Source: Podaxis mareebaensis
Lineage: Eukaryota > Basidiomycota > Agaricomycetes > Agaricales > Agaricaceae
Length of the DNA: 34,043 bases
Direction: 5' to 3'
Assembly: GCA_018524725.1 (NCBI GenBank)
Contig: JAEUWP010000357.1
Location: 1-34,043 of the forward strand
Shown here: positions 11,291 through 20,894 of the stretch, one piece after another
Layout: every line of letters starts with the position of its first letter
Position numbering within the stretch: the stretch's first letter is position 1
Program-made: the position numbers and the translations under genes
The notes under the pieces: model-generated
The model's database searches: none
What the model was told of the DNA's origin: nothing
What the model saw: only the letters and a program-made list of their open reading frames with translations

Positions 11291-11596
11291 AGGGCTTATT
11301 CTCCTTCTTTCTTTCTCTTATGTACACTTGCCTCTCGCTAGCTCCATCAATCCTCCCCCAATTCAACTTCGTCTTTTTCTCTCTCTCTATTTGAGTAACT
11401 GTACCCTCTATCTTGTGTTGGTTGTCTATCGCTAGCTCCCTCACTCCCCTCCTCACTTCTTTTTCTCTTTTCTCTTCTATTCATTTCTTTCTCGTGTCTG
11501 TAGGTTTCGGTTCTTGGGACTGCTATCACGCACCCGTTTGTAGTAGCTAGTCTATTGCAATAAATGTTGATTTAAAAAAAAAAAAAAAAAAAAAAC
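11291..11596 (+). other. 3' UTR, AATAAA signal and poly(A) tail of the inner LINE
   Basis: This pyrimidine-rich untranslated region ends in a block from about 11506 to 11573 that is shared with the outer copy. AATAAA lies at 11559-11564, 10 nt before a run of 23 A (11574-11596). The A run shows that the copy came from a polyadenylated RNA. Confidence 0.92.
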
Positions 11597-11610
11597 TATA
11601 CTCAAAAATG
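11597..11610 (+). repeat. Target-site duplication, right copy (inner LINE)
   Basis: This is an exact second copy of CTATACTCAAAAAT from 4651-4664, directly after the poly(A) of the inner LINE. The outer ORF2 frame resumes across it without loss. Confidence 0.95.
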
Positions 11611-12088
11611 CCTTTCCCTCTGGCAACAAAAAATGAACGATCCCAACTACTGTGGTCACAACTGGCTCCCATTGCTCAGCCCCCCATCACAGCCCCTTCA
11701 CCCCAAGTATGCCAAAGGCAGCACTTGGCTCAATTCACCTCTCGGAAAAAACGCCAACCTATGCATGCGCTTCACGCGCTGTGTTACCAATCACGTGCCC
11801 ATCAGTGCCTTCTGACAGCACTTTTTCCCTGGGCACCATATCACTTCCTGCCCATGCAGCAAGCCACTTGAGACTCGCGACCACATATTTGACGACTGCC
11901 CCCACTTTTGCTACCCAGTAGGAGAACGTGATGGCTTCTACTGGGTCATCCAATTCCTAGACCAGAACCCAGCTGTGTTTTCATTTGCTGACCAAATTCA
12001 AGGACCCATCACCCAAGAGGAGTTTGCCACCCGCCGCCTCAACAGAAGAGAGTGACTTGCAAGAAATGGAGTCCCGGATGTTCACTGA
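11597..12088 (+). pseudogene. LINE ORF2 C-terminal end, outer copy (continues from 4664)
   Basis: This is the continuation of the outer ORF2 after the nested insertion. It aligns with the inner ORF2 C-terminus and keeps the cysteine/histidine cluster (TSCPCSKPLET, then DHIFDDC). In-frame TGA stops at 11813 and 12053 align with arginine codons AGA and AGG of the inner copy. The natural stop is TGA at 12086, after Val-His, the same C-terminus as the inner ORF2. There is no frameshift. Confidence 0.92.
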
Positions 12089-12339
12089 AGGCTTCTCCCT
12101 CCACCATCTGTATCATAGTTAGCTCCACTGCTTCTATTCTCTCTCTTTCTTTTCTCACTCATCAATCTCAACTCATTAAGTTAGTTTTCTTTCTTTTCGT
12201 CTCACCTCTCTCTAGTAGTTCATATACTTCTATCTCTCCTCTTCTTCTCTATTTTCTTTCCTTTCCTTTTCTCTAGTTTCGGTATTGGGACTGCTATCGT
12301 GCACCTGTTTGTATTAGCTAGTCTAGTGCAATAAACGTC

Positions 12340-12377
<38 letters not shown>
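11611..12377 (+). mobile_element. Outer LINE, right part, ending in poly(A)
   Basis: This is the 3' remainder of the outer LINE: the end of ORF2, a pyrimidine-rich 3' UTR, a conserved 3' block (about 12277-12344), AATAAA at 12330-12335 and 33 A at 12345-12377. The sequence directly after it, GAGATGCTGAAAGG, belongs to the KDZ transposon, so the LINE probably landed in or beside that gene. Confidence 0.93.
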
Positions 12378-12380
<3 letters not shown>

Positions 12381-15298
12381 ATGCTGAAAGGTCAGGCTTG
12401 CTGGTACAAAGAACATCCAGTGGACTTCACGGAAGAAAATGATAATGAGCCAGGGTGGGAAGACCTAGATGAGGAGGCAGCCAACCTAGAAGATATTGTC
12501 GAATATCTCAACCCAGCACACCTGGCAACAGGTCCTCAATCAGAAGCCCCGAAATATGATGCCTTCAACAACCACTATGTCCGGATTGTGCATGTTAACG
12601 GAATTCATCACCAGGCATTGGTGACATGCTCATGCCAGGGTGCCAATGCAGTACATGCTGACCTCATGTATTGCCGATTGGTTCCAACAACATTCAGCCA
12701 TTATCATACACTCTTTACAACAGCCGTCCTTGATGACTTTCAGCTCTCAAACTTGGAATGTAAAGCATCAGCTTATCAATACTTCCAGAAGCTTCATTGT
12801 CTCACATCCCCAATGGACCCATCCAAAATGCCCAACTTGTACCAGGAGCTACTTTGAATGTCAAGACTTTGGCAGTGGTTGAAAAAGAAGAAATGGGCCA
12901 GCCATGGTCATAAATCTGGCATGCAGGCACTGGAAGCACCAGGTGAGCTTGCAATATTTTGTCCAGCATGCCCTCAACCTGGTATCAACCTGGTTGAAAA
13001 TTGGAAGGAAGATCCCCAATGGTGAGGGTATTCTTGATATATGTTATTCACCAGCCTTAACTTCATTTCAGTTGGGTGTACCGGTGCTTCTTTGTTGCTG
13101 ATGGCAACATGAAAGCAGATCATGTTTGGCAGACATATACATCAGACATCTGGCTTTCTGAGGGGACAGGAATGTTTTCCACCCATGAACAATATCATAA
13201 ATTTTTGGAGGCAGCTGTGGAGCGTCTTACCATGCATGCCCAATCTCTGTGTGCTGGGGCAGTAGTGCCAGTGGGGTGATTTCTTGTGATTGATATTTGA
13301 AAACAGAAAGCACCTTGTCAGGCCAAATTCTGTGCAGTTGACCTCGCAATGCATGGTTCCAAGGCATGCAATATAACAGGCATTGTGGGCATCGCATGTG
13401 CCTGGCATGGTTGTTTTGCACCAAATGCCATTGCTGACCTCTTCAAGGGTGAACAGCAAAAAAACATTGACTGGGTGCTCTTACAGGCACTAAAGACCAC
13501 AAATATGGACCCAGAACAAGGTGCTATGCTGATCTATGATATTGCCTGCCAGTATTTCATTCATCTCCAAGATCACATCAGGCATTTATTGCTGGATCAG
13601 CTAAAGCTTGATAGGGGCATTGGCATGTTCCATGTCCATGGCCACAAGGAAGAATGCCTCTTCTGGTATGTGACATTGTTCATCCCATATATGGGTGTAA
13701 CAGTTGGGGAGATTCTTGAAATGTTGTGGTCAAATCTCAATGTAATCACCCCAACTGTACAGACAGCAACTCTGGCCACTTGTGCTGAGACAATTGATGA
13801 TCATGCAAATGACTCAAATTTCAAAAAGCTTTTGGCAATAGGTGTAAACTTTTTTGCACCAAGTGCTGACAATATACTTATGCTTCATGTTAGTCACAGT
13901 TCTATGCAATTGTCATCAGGATGCATCAGCCATGGCACTTGACTCAGAGACTTATTTCTTAAAAATCACTGGGTCTAGCTGACCAGAGGATTGGGCAAAA
14001 TGGGAATGGGATATTGTCAAAGCCAAGCAGTGCCAGTTTGATAACCCAGCAGCAATGGACATACTACATGCTGAAAGTGTGCTGGCCTCTACCAGTCCTG
14101 TGATGCAAGACCCAAATCCAGGGAGTACAGATGCCAAACAGTGGCTTGAGATGGTCCTTGATACTGAAGAGAAACAGTAAGTGGCAACCTTAGTAGCTAT
14201 TTAGGAAATGTGCTCAGGCATTGCAGAACCAAATTACAATATACCTTGGACTATTTCCAGGACATAGCTCAGGGAACTACATCTGAGGAGCTCCATCAAA
14301 TGCTAGAGGCTCTCCATGTGCAGCTTGCTACACTGGAGCAAATGCAACACAAAGTCACCAGTCAACCTGGACATACCTATGACATTGACCCAAATATGGA
14401 GGAGGTCCCACTGCTTGATGGCATTGAAGACAATAATGCTGAAGAAGAGATGGATGGTGAAAGTGCCAATATAGTGCATTCAGCACTGGCAATACCCTTG
14501 TCACCTGGTTGATCATTGGCCTCAACATTGCCAATCCCAATGCCCTCAACAAGCAGTGCTCTGCAAGATATGTATAGAGAGCTTGAACTTGCCTTGTGCA
14601 AGGAAAGGGCTAACTGGCATCTCTCCACACTTTGGCAATTGATTGCAGAAAAATCATTCCAATATTCCCATGTCATCTGTGTTGCTCCTCAGAAGAGCCT
14701 TAAAACATGCTTGCATGTGGAGATTGCAAAACTTAACAAGAAGATTTCATTTCATTGCCGGTCATACAACAAGTGCTGATCAGCACTCTTCCGTCTTCAG
14801 CCAGATCCAGCGACACAGGCAGTGTTTCTGCCACTTGCATGGGAGGATGTCAAAGCTAGCATGGCATTGCTTGACCCAAACCGGCCAGGCTCAACTACAA
14901 TCTGCCTTTCCTGGATATGGCAACATGGACCAGGTGCCAGTTCAGCCTCCCCTGGCACTGTCCATGAATGTAAGTCTGGTGATCACTGCTTTATCTGTGC
15001 CTTGGCATTATGTCTCATCTATCTGACAGTTCAACAGGTCCATTATTTACATGCCCGAGCTAGGAAAATGCATTGGGAAGAAGAAGTGACACTTGTCCAG
15101 TATGAAATGGAGTGGGTAGTTCGTTCCTTTCTTTTCAACTGGTCCCTCTGGGAAAATAGGAAGATGTCAGCAGTATCTCCAGGACTGGCAGCTTATGCCA
15201 CATGTAAATCAGCAATGTGGCAAGGCATGGCTCACAAAGCTGATACTGCGTTTGCCCAGACCAATGACCAATATGTAGTCCAATGTTCCGGCACTTGA
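12381..15298 (+). pseudogene. KDZ-type transposase with CxC2 cysteine cluster, N-terminally truncated and decayed
   Basis: This encodes the transposase of a Kyakuja-Dileera-Zisupton DNA transposon. From 12381 the protein shows the CxC2-associated region (ALVTCSCQGAN, then KASAYQYFQKLHCLT), followed by GELAIFCPACPQPGINL. The catalytic-region hallmarks come next: YRCFFVADGNMKADH, ACAWHGCFAP, IYDIACQYF, FHVHGHKEECLFWY and LWSNLNVI. The typical C-terminal stretch is at about 15030-15240 (VHYLHARARKM, then SPGLAAYA). Likely introns are 13022-13071, 13262-13306 and one ending near 13919. In-frame TGA at 12855 and 13980 break it. The upstream zinc-binding part usual for this class is missing; the frame starts right after the LINE poly(A). 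Later exon joins are not resolved. Confidence 0.85.
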
Positions 15299-15385
15299 CC
15301 TTGGACCCATCGATAATGCTGCAGATAAGCTTATATAGATTTTTGTTATGTCATCATGTATATCCTGAACTGATCTCATCCATCT

Positions 15386-17754
15386 TTGCTTCCTGCTCCC
15401 ATGCCTTCCATTCCCCAACCCACTGCAACACAACCACTGGCCGACCTTGACTCAAGGCTACTTATCCAGTACTTTGAGTCTCACCTTCATGCCATCTTAC
15501 TTCAAAGGCAGAATACAAGGGATTACAAAAGGGCGGAATGGCTTGAAAAAGGCCTTATCAGGGAATATGTAAGTTCAACATTATTACTGAATTATCATAT
15601 GACCCATTAGTTGATGTGAATACAGTATTTTGTGATGTCCTGGTTCGGAATGGAAGCCATCAGGGGTTGTCGGGTAGTCTCAGTTCCAGCAGTCATCCAT
15701 GCTCTTGCCTCGGCCATCAACCACTGGGAACAGTGCTTGGTATTTGACTGGCACCTTCAACACGTCTTGGATGCCAGTGATATTATTCCCTTCCCACTCA
15801 GCACTGTAACCAAATACTTAAAGGACTGGTGGAACAAGAGGCGGTTGCCTCTGGACTTGTTCTTCCTCAACTTCACATCATTGCTGGAGTGCCTGTTGTT
15901 TCACCAGCAACAACTGGCAAAGGAACAAGGCAAACCAGCACCTCCCCCGGACCTCACAGACCACACTGACGAGGTTCCTGCAGCTCATATACCACTGAGT
16001 TGCAAGATGTGCACTCTTTACCGGGGGGTAGCAATGGATGCCCTTCAGCACCTCCAGGCATTACAACATCAAATCTGGCATGTCAGCACTGAACACTGGG
16101 AGAAATGGCAGTTAACGATGCACTGTGTATCTGGCTTCAACCAGTTGTATGAGAAGGCCATCAGCAAAGAGGCCAAAAACTCTGCCCAGGGATATGAGGC
16201 ACAGGGCACTGTCTCTGAGTCTTCGACATCACAATCGATGCTGGCAGGAGCACCTTTGGCATCAACTCCAGCTACTGGGCACACACAGACTTCCAAGGGC
16301 AAAGGAAAGGCAGCCAAGCCTCCTGTCAAGGTATCCAAGCATGATCTCATTAGGTTTGTCTGGGAACATTCTGAAGCTGAGAGAGATCACGTCGCCCCAC
16401 ACCCATCCCTCAAATGGACCTGGGGAGTCGACCTGACTACTGACGATATCTCCCAGATGCAGCATGCTGGCAACAATGATTTTGAAATTCCACACACTGG
16501 CTACGATGCTCCCCTGCCTTGGGGATGCTTCACCAGCACATACTACTCTGGCCAACCTTCTCACTCAGCCACCCCAGCACTGGCACCCCATTCATCTGTC
16601 AATGTGGCCTCTCCCTTGCCAGAACTAGCATCTGCTGATGTCCCAGACCATTTCCACCTCAGGCCCCTGTGCCACCATGCCTCATCTTCTGTTGGTTGGT
16701 TTCCTCTGTCATTGCCTGAAGCAGATCTGGCCACAATCAATGCTCCTGATGCCAGTGCTGATGCCCAAGTCCAAATGCCAGTCACTCCCAGTGCCCAAGC
16801 CAGTGTCCATGCAAGTGCTGGCTCAGCCCAACCGTCGCCACCTTCACCCTCCATTGTTCTCGCTGCCCTCCACACATGTGCTGCAAGTGACTCATCAGGT
16901 GTCTTGCCACCATCTCCCCATACCTTTGCTGCTATCAATGCTGCAGCTGATACCTCTCCTGAATCTCACAGTTCCAGCAGTGAAGTTTCTGTCCCTTCCA
17001 TCACACACATTCATCGGGCCTTAGTGGATATGTCTCTGGATGACAATGGTTCTCATGCCGGCTCGCCTCATGATGTGCCAGTTGCTGGTTTGTTATCCCC
17101 TCTGCTTGCTCTCTCTTCCTTCCTTATAACTTATGCTCTTATTTGCAGCCATTCACCAGGCTCTTTTGGCCATCTCATCCAATGACAAAAGCTCCCACTC
17201 CGACTTGCAACCCGATATGCCAAATGCCGGTAACCCACCTTCTCTCACTTTGTTTTTACAAGGTTCACCTCACCAACCCCACCTAGCCACAGATATCCAT
17301 AGGGCACTTTTAGAGATGTCCTCCAATGCTGAAAGCTCCCCTGATAACTCACATGCTGATATGCCATATGCCAGTAATCACTCACTCATTTTACTTTCAT
17401 CTTTTTTCACCTGATGGCCCATGTGCCTATCTACAGATGTTCACAGGGCACTTTTAGAGATGTCCTCCAGCACGGAAAGCTCCCCCACCCACATAACTGA
17501 TGATTTGCTGGATGCCAGTTTGTTACCATACACTTCTACTTTCTTCCCATGTGACTCAGATGTCTACAGATTCTAGTGATGGTCTGTCTGTCCCAGATGT
17601 GACAGATATTCACCATATTCTCCTAATCATGCCAGACTCTGATGATGACATGGAGGCTGGTCCATCTGGCACAACTATGGCACTGGGACCTTACACTGTG
17701 GCCGACTTTGACAACTATCTGGGGCTGGATGACTATGTGACATTCACCGACTAA
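15386..17754 (+). CDS. Unrecognised second gene of the KDZ transposon region
   Basis: I do not recognise this protein. A first open stretch (15386-15610) is followed by a long frame at 15632-17087. The early part looks folded (WFGMEAIRG, then IHALASAINHWEQ, then LKDWWNKRRLPLDLFFLN). From about 16200 it is low-complexity, rich in Ser, Ala, Pro and His, with a Lys-rich patch (TSKGKGKAAK). The 3' end is spliced from repeated exon-intron units (separate entry) and ends in an acidic tail (VADFDNYLGLDDY). It follows the transposase on the same strand with about 90 bp between, has the same low CpG content, and may be an accessory gene of the element. Whether it is still functional is uncertain. Confidence 0.5.
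16999..17680 (+). repeat. Tandem exon-intron repeat units at the 3' end of the KDZ-associated gene
   Basis: Five exon segments encode variants of one motif: IHRALVDMSLDD, IHQALLAISSND, IHRALLEMSSNA, VHRALLEMSSST and IHHILLIMPDSD. Introns at 17088-17148, 17230-17292, 17374-17436 and 17518-17569 separate them, each starting GT and ending AG. All four introns sit in the same codon phase, with donors after Ala-x at the repeat end, so the joined frame stays open to TAA at 17752. The exon-plus-intron unit of about 145 bp was evidently duplicated as a block. Confidence 0.75.
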
Positions 17755-18880
17755 TGTAATCATTATGCACACAATCTCTTGACTGTAATAATTTGCACAT
17801 AGTCACTCCCTATCTGTGAATATATTTTCTCAACTTCCCACTTCTCCTCTCAGAGTGAAGAGCCAGTCAGCTTCCAGCTTGCTCCTGGTGCCGGAACCAT
17901 GGTGCCTGTTTTACCCGTCCAAACCTGTTGTATGGCCAGTGGGCCCGCTGGTCTCATCTCACTCGTTACGTTGTATGGCTTTGCTAGAGTGAGTCACTCG
18001 CTACACTGTAGGTTGACTATGTGGGATATGGAGAGTGATGGTGAGGAGTGATGAGCAGATGAGTTCCAGGGACCATACAGTTTTATTTTTCATTGATTTC
18101 ATGCTTGCGGTGTATTTGTAGCCATTGTAGATAACACATATGTTTTGCATAGTTTTTGATGATACCTTATAATTCATGTGTGGTCGCTCAGTCTTAGTCG
18201 TGAGAAAGCGGATAATGTGCAAATTAAGCACACTTCTAACTTGAGCAGGCTTAAGAGCCAATGCGCACTGATAGAGTGGATTAGCAAGTAGGCTAAGGGT
18301 TGCAGGTTGAGACATGATAGTGAAGTTAATTCATCTTTTCTTATTCATGAGCATCTTCCTTAGTCCATCTCTGACAAACAGACGTGAGGAAGGTGATTGT
18401 GTTGGAGCGCTGAACGCGTGGCGAAATCATAGCTCAAGTACTCACTCTTCCTGCTAATGCTCACTGCGCACTTGACGTTGGTAGCATTCTGTCATCATAT
18501 CCCTTTGTTGGTTGTAACAGCCAGGATATCAATATACCATCAACCACGGACAGTTCAAAGGAGATTCATTATGGGAAATACAGACCCGAACAAACTCGGT
18601 GGGGCCAAGATACAGCATTCAATGTGTGTAGCAAAAAAGGGGCCAGATGCAAAATGAAGATGGAACGGCGATCTGTTTGGTAATGGGAGTGGGAAGGATG
18701 AGTTGGAGGGAATAGGTGAAGGCAAAGGTCTGCTATTTCAACAGACACTAGGGCTTCATTCACAAATCTGAACAGGAAAGCACGAACCGACATCATCACA
18801 TCTATTCAAACCCATCCTCCCACTCGGACATCTCCTACATTCCACCGACTTCGAGCAACACCACGGGTCCAAAATGCCAG
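17755..18880. other. Gap without a supported gene
   Basis: Small ORFs on both strands show no recognisable motif or splice pattern. Low CpG continues from the KDZ element to about 17830 and then rises, so the right end of the transposon may lie near here. I did not find a convincing terminal inverted repeat. Confidence 0.4.
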
Positions 18881-19590
18881 CATCGGCGCTAACACTACCG
18901 CCCACAGTATTCCTCCTTCACCCATCTCAACCCTGTCCCACGTCGCAAGGTTGATACTGTTGTCTCTGGGGCCTCCTATGCCTGATGTATCCTTTCGTAG
19001 CGTGTCACAGGTGAGGAGGGCATTTGAGTAGTCTGATTCGACAGATGCAGGAGATTTCGTGAGAGACGCAACAAAGGACGCTGAGTTCCAAATAGCGCTA
19101 GCATACGAGTGCGAGCTCAGTCGCGACGGCCACAATCCTCGCGATAGTGAAACCAATGAATATACAGGACAAGAGGGGCAGGCGAAAGAGCAAGCGATAA
19201 GAGGGCAAGTACCGACATTCGCGGACTAAACGAGGTATTTGAGGAGAAGACTAGACGTCATGAAGAAACGGTTGGCGGGGATGGAGGTAATTAAGAGTGT
19301 GTGTAGTGAGGAAGCGCAGAGGGGTGCAAGAAGGTTGGCCATCGGTGGATTTGGGATGTCTCAAGCCGTCAGGAGGCTCTATACCATGCGCGATCGGGGT
19401 TCGATCTGGAGTTGTGGGCAGAGTTGATTGGAGAACGAAGGGCTTTGTACAAAGAAATTGGGCGCATTGCCGAAGACTAAGACGAGCAAAGGGTACATGA
19501 AGAAAGGCGACGACGACGACGACGGCATTGTTGAGCAAGTCCGGTTAAAGCAGGGAAGAGAGGATAAAATGTTGGATATTGCATAATAAC
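18880..19590 (+). pseudogene. Degraded multi-exon gene remnant, unrecognised
   Basis: Three plus-strand stretches read like coding sequence but lie in different frames. The stretch 19045-19229 follows a likely acceptor (GACAG) and contains DAEFQIALAYECELSRDGHN. The stretch 19313-19480 contains DLELWAELIGERRALYKEI and ends at TAA. The last, ending at TAA 19584, contains VEQVRLKQGREDKMLDIA after a run of Asp codons. Charged, heptad-like text suggests a coiled coil. Joining them needs at least one frame change, so I call it a pseudogene; an unusual intron structure is the alternative. CpG content here is normal, unlike the transposons. Confidence 0.35.
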
Positions 19591-20028
19591 ACATCTTATT
19601 CGAGACTTGGGCAGGTCCGTGTTAGGAGTATCGCAATGATTGGTGTGTGTGTGGAGGCATTTTTACAAAAGGAATGAACTGCCATGAACATGAGAGTCGT
19701 CGAGACCCCCATAGCTTGCCCGTCGCTAGCAACATGGTCATCATCACGGGCGTGCAATCCTACGGACACGAGGACCTGGTAGGGTCTGCCAGTTCTGTGA
19801 CTCAAGCCACCTGAACATGGTGACATCTGTTTACCCCAGGACATGGTGGTATCGGCCAAATGTGTTGTATATTGACAGTCAACTCAGATGCAGAAGCTCT
19901 TCTCAGATATGTGGCGATTGTTCTGTTAGACCTTCATCTCGATTCTAAACGCAGACGATGGCAGTGGAACAGCCTTGCTTCCGACGCCCATCAACGTTCA
20001 ACACAGGCTGAACGTGCTGTTGCACGGA

Positions 20029-20329
20029 ATGTTCCATGAAACACTAGCCAATCCGGGCCCTTGGTGCAGATGCCATGAACCAGAAGCACCTTGTTTGGCA
20101 CAAGGCACTTTTGACGCCCTAACCTTGTCTTTCGCCCATTCCCCTACGTCCGTCTCAGCGAGAACCATCGCCGTGAAAAGGAAATCACTCAGTCCTCCTT
20201 CATCCCCACAAAGCCGTATGTCACACTCCAAACGACGCAGGGAGGAATCAATGCCTGAAGGCCCAAACAAGAACACACCTCAGGAACTACCTATCCTACA
20301 GGCGAGTAGCAGCCAAGCCTCTATCGAAG
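20029..20329 (+). other. Possible upstream exon of the NLR gene
   Basis: An open frame from ATG 20029 runs to a good donor (GTAGGC at 20330). It contains a basic patch (SKRRREESM) and ends with the 28-nt segment that is duplicated downstream. It could be the first coding exon of the NACHT-WD40 gene or 5' UTR. Splicing between here and 20766 is not resolved. Confidence 0.35.
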
Positions 20330-20894
20330 GTAGGCTCGAGTGCTCGCCAGTCAGCCCTCGAGTATGGCTTATAGTCCGTCGCTTAGTACCCAACGCTGAG
20401 TCCCGATCTCGACGGACGGATGAGCTTACAAGTATGCTATCCCTGCATATCTCGCGCCGTGGTTAAAAATGTTGAACCCATTCTTCCTGGAGGCCATAAT
20501 CAAGCAACGCTCAAGGATGCACTCAACCCTGCACCGAATCAACCAACAATAGTTGAAGCTCAAGACGTACGTATCGATAATACATCTCAAGGCCCATCTG
20601 TCCTACAGGCATGTGGCGGCCAAGTCCCCATCCAAGGTGGGCTTGAGCGCACATCGGCTGGCCTTTGAACATTACTTACAATATGTTGTCTGGTGCCCAA
20701 CCCTGAATCTGAATCCCAACGGACAGATGAACCCACAAGTGCGCTATCTTTCCATATTTTATACCATGATCAAAAATGTTGAATTCGTTTTTCCCGAAGG
20801 ACCCGATCAAGGAATGTTCAACAATGCACACGACTTTGTGATCAATCACCCAATAATCGGTGGACGTCAAGAGATAAAGATCAACATGCCACAA
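20285..20894 (+). repeat. Tandem duplication of a microexon plus motif exon, NLR 5' region
   Basis: Two diverged direct copies have a period of about 307 bp. A 28-nt segment flanked by CCTACAG and a GT donor occurs at 20302-20329 and 20609-20636. A coding motif occurs at about 20462-20590 (NVEPILPGGHNQATLKDAL) and 20766-20894 (NVEFVFPEGPDQGMFNNAH). Only a few bases of indel separate the copies. The second motif copy joins in frame to the NACHT exon, while the first looks degraded. Confidence 0.7.

Larger units (their letters stand above)
4665..11596 (+). mobile_element. Inner full-length LINE retrotransposon (nested)
   Basis: This is a complete 6.9-kb non-LTR element inserted into the ORF2 of a related copy in the same orientation. 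It has a 100-bp 5' leader (4665-4764), ORF1 (4765-7365), ORF2 (7358-11290), a 3' UTR with AATAAA at 11559, and a run of about 23 A ending at 11596. The 14-bp direct repeats at 4651 and 11597 are its target-site duplications. Protein similarity to the outer copy is high but clearly not identical, so the two represent separate lineages. ORF1 is intact and ORF2 has three TGA stops, so this copy is not autonomous as written. Confidence 0.96.

Noticed and set aside
11574..11596. Poly(A) runs as assembly artefacts
   Set aside because: Both runs follow AATAAA and a conserved 3' block, and one is bounded by an exact target-site duplication, as expected for LINE tails.
11574..12377. Third independent LINE copy at 11597-12377
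   Set aside because: The segment continues the outer ORF2 in frame from 4664 across an exact target-site duplication, so it is the right part of the outer copy.
15632..17185. TET/JBP gene accompanying the KDZ element
   Set aside because: KDZ elements are sometimes linked to TET/JBP genes, but this ORF shows no HxD dioxygenase motif and its latter half is low-complexity.
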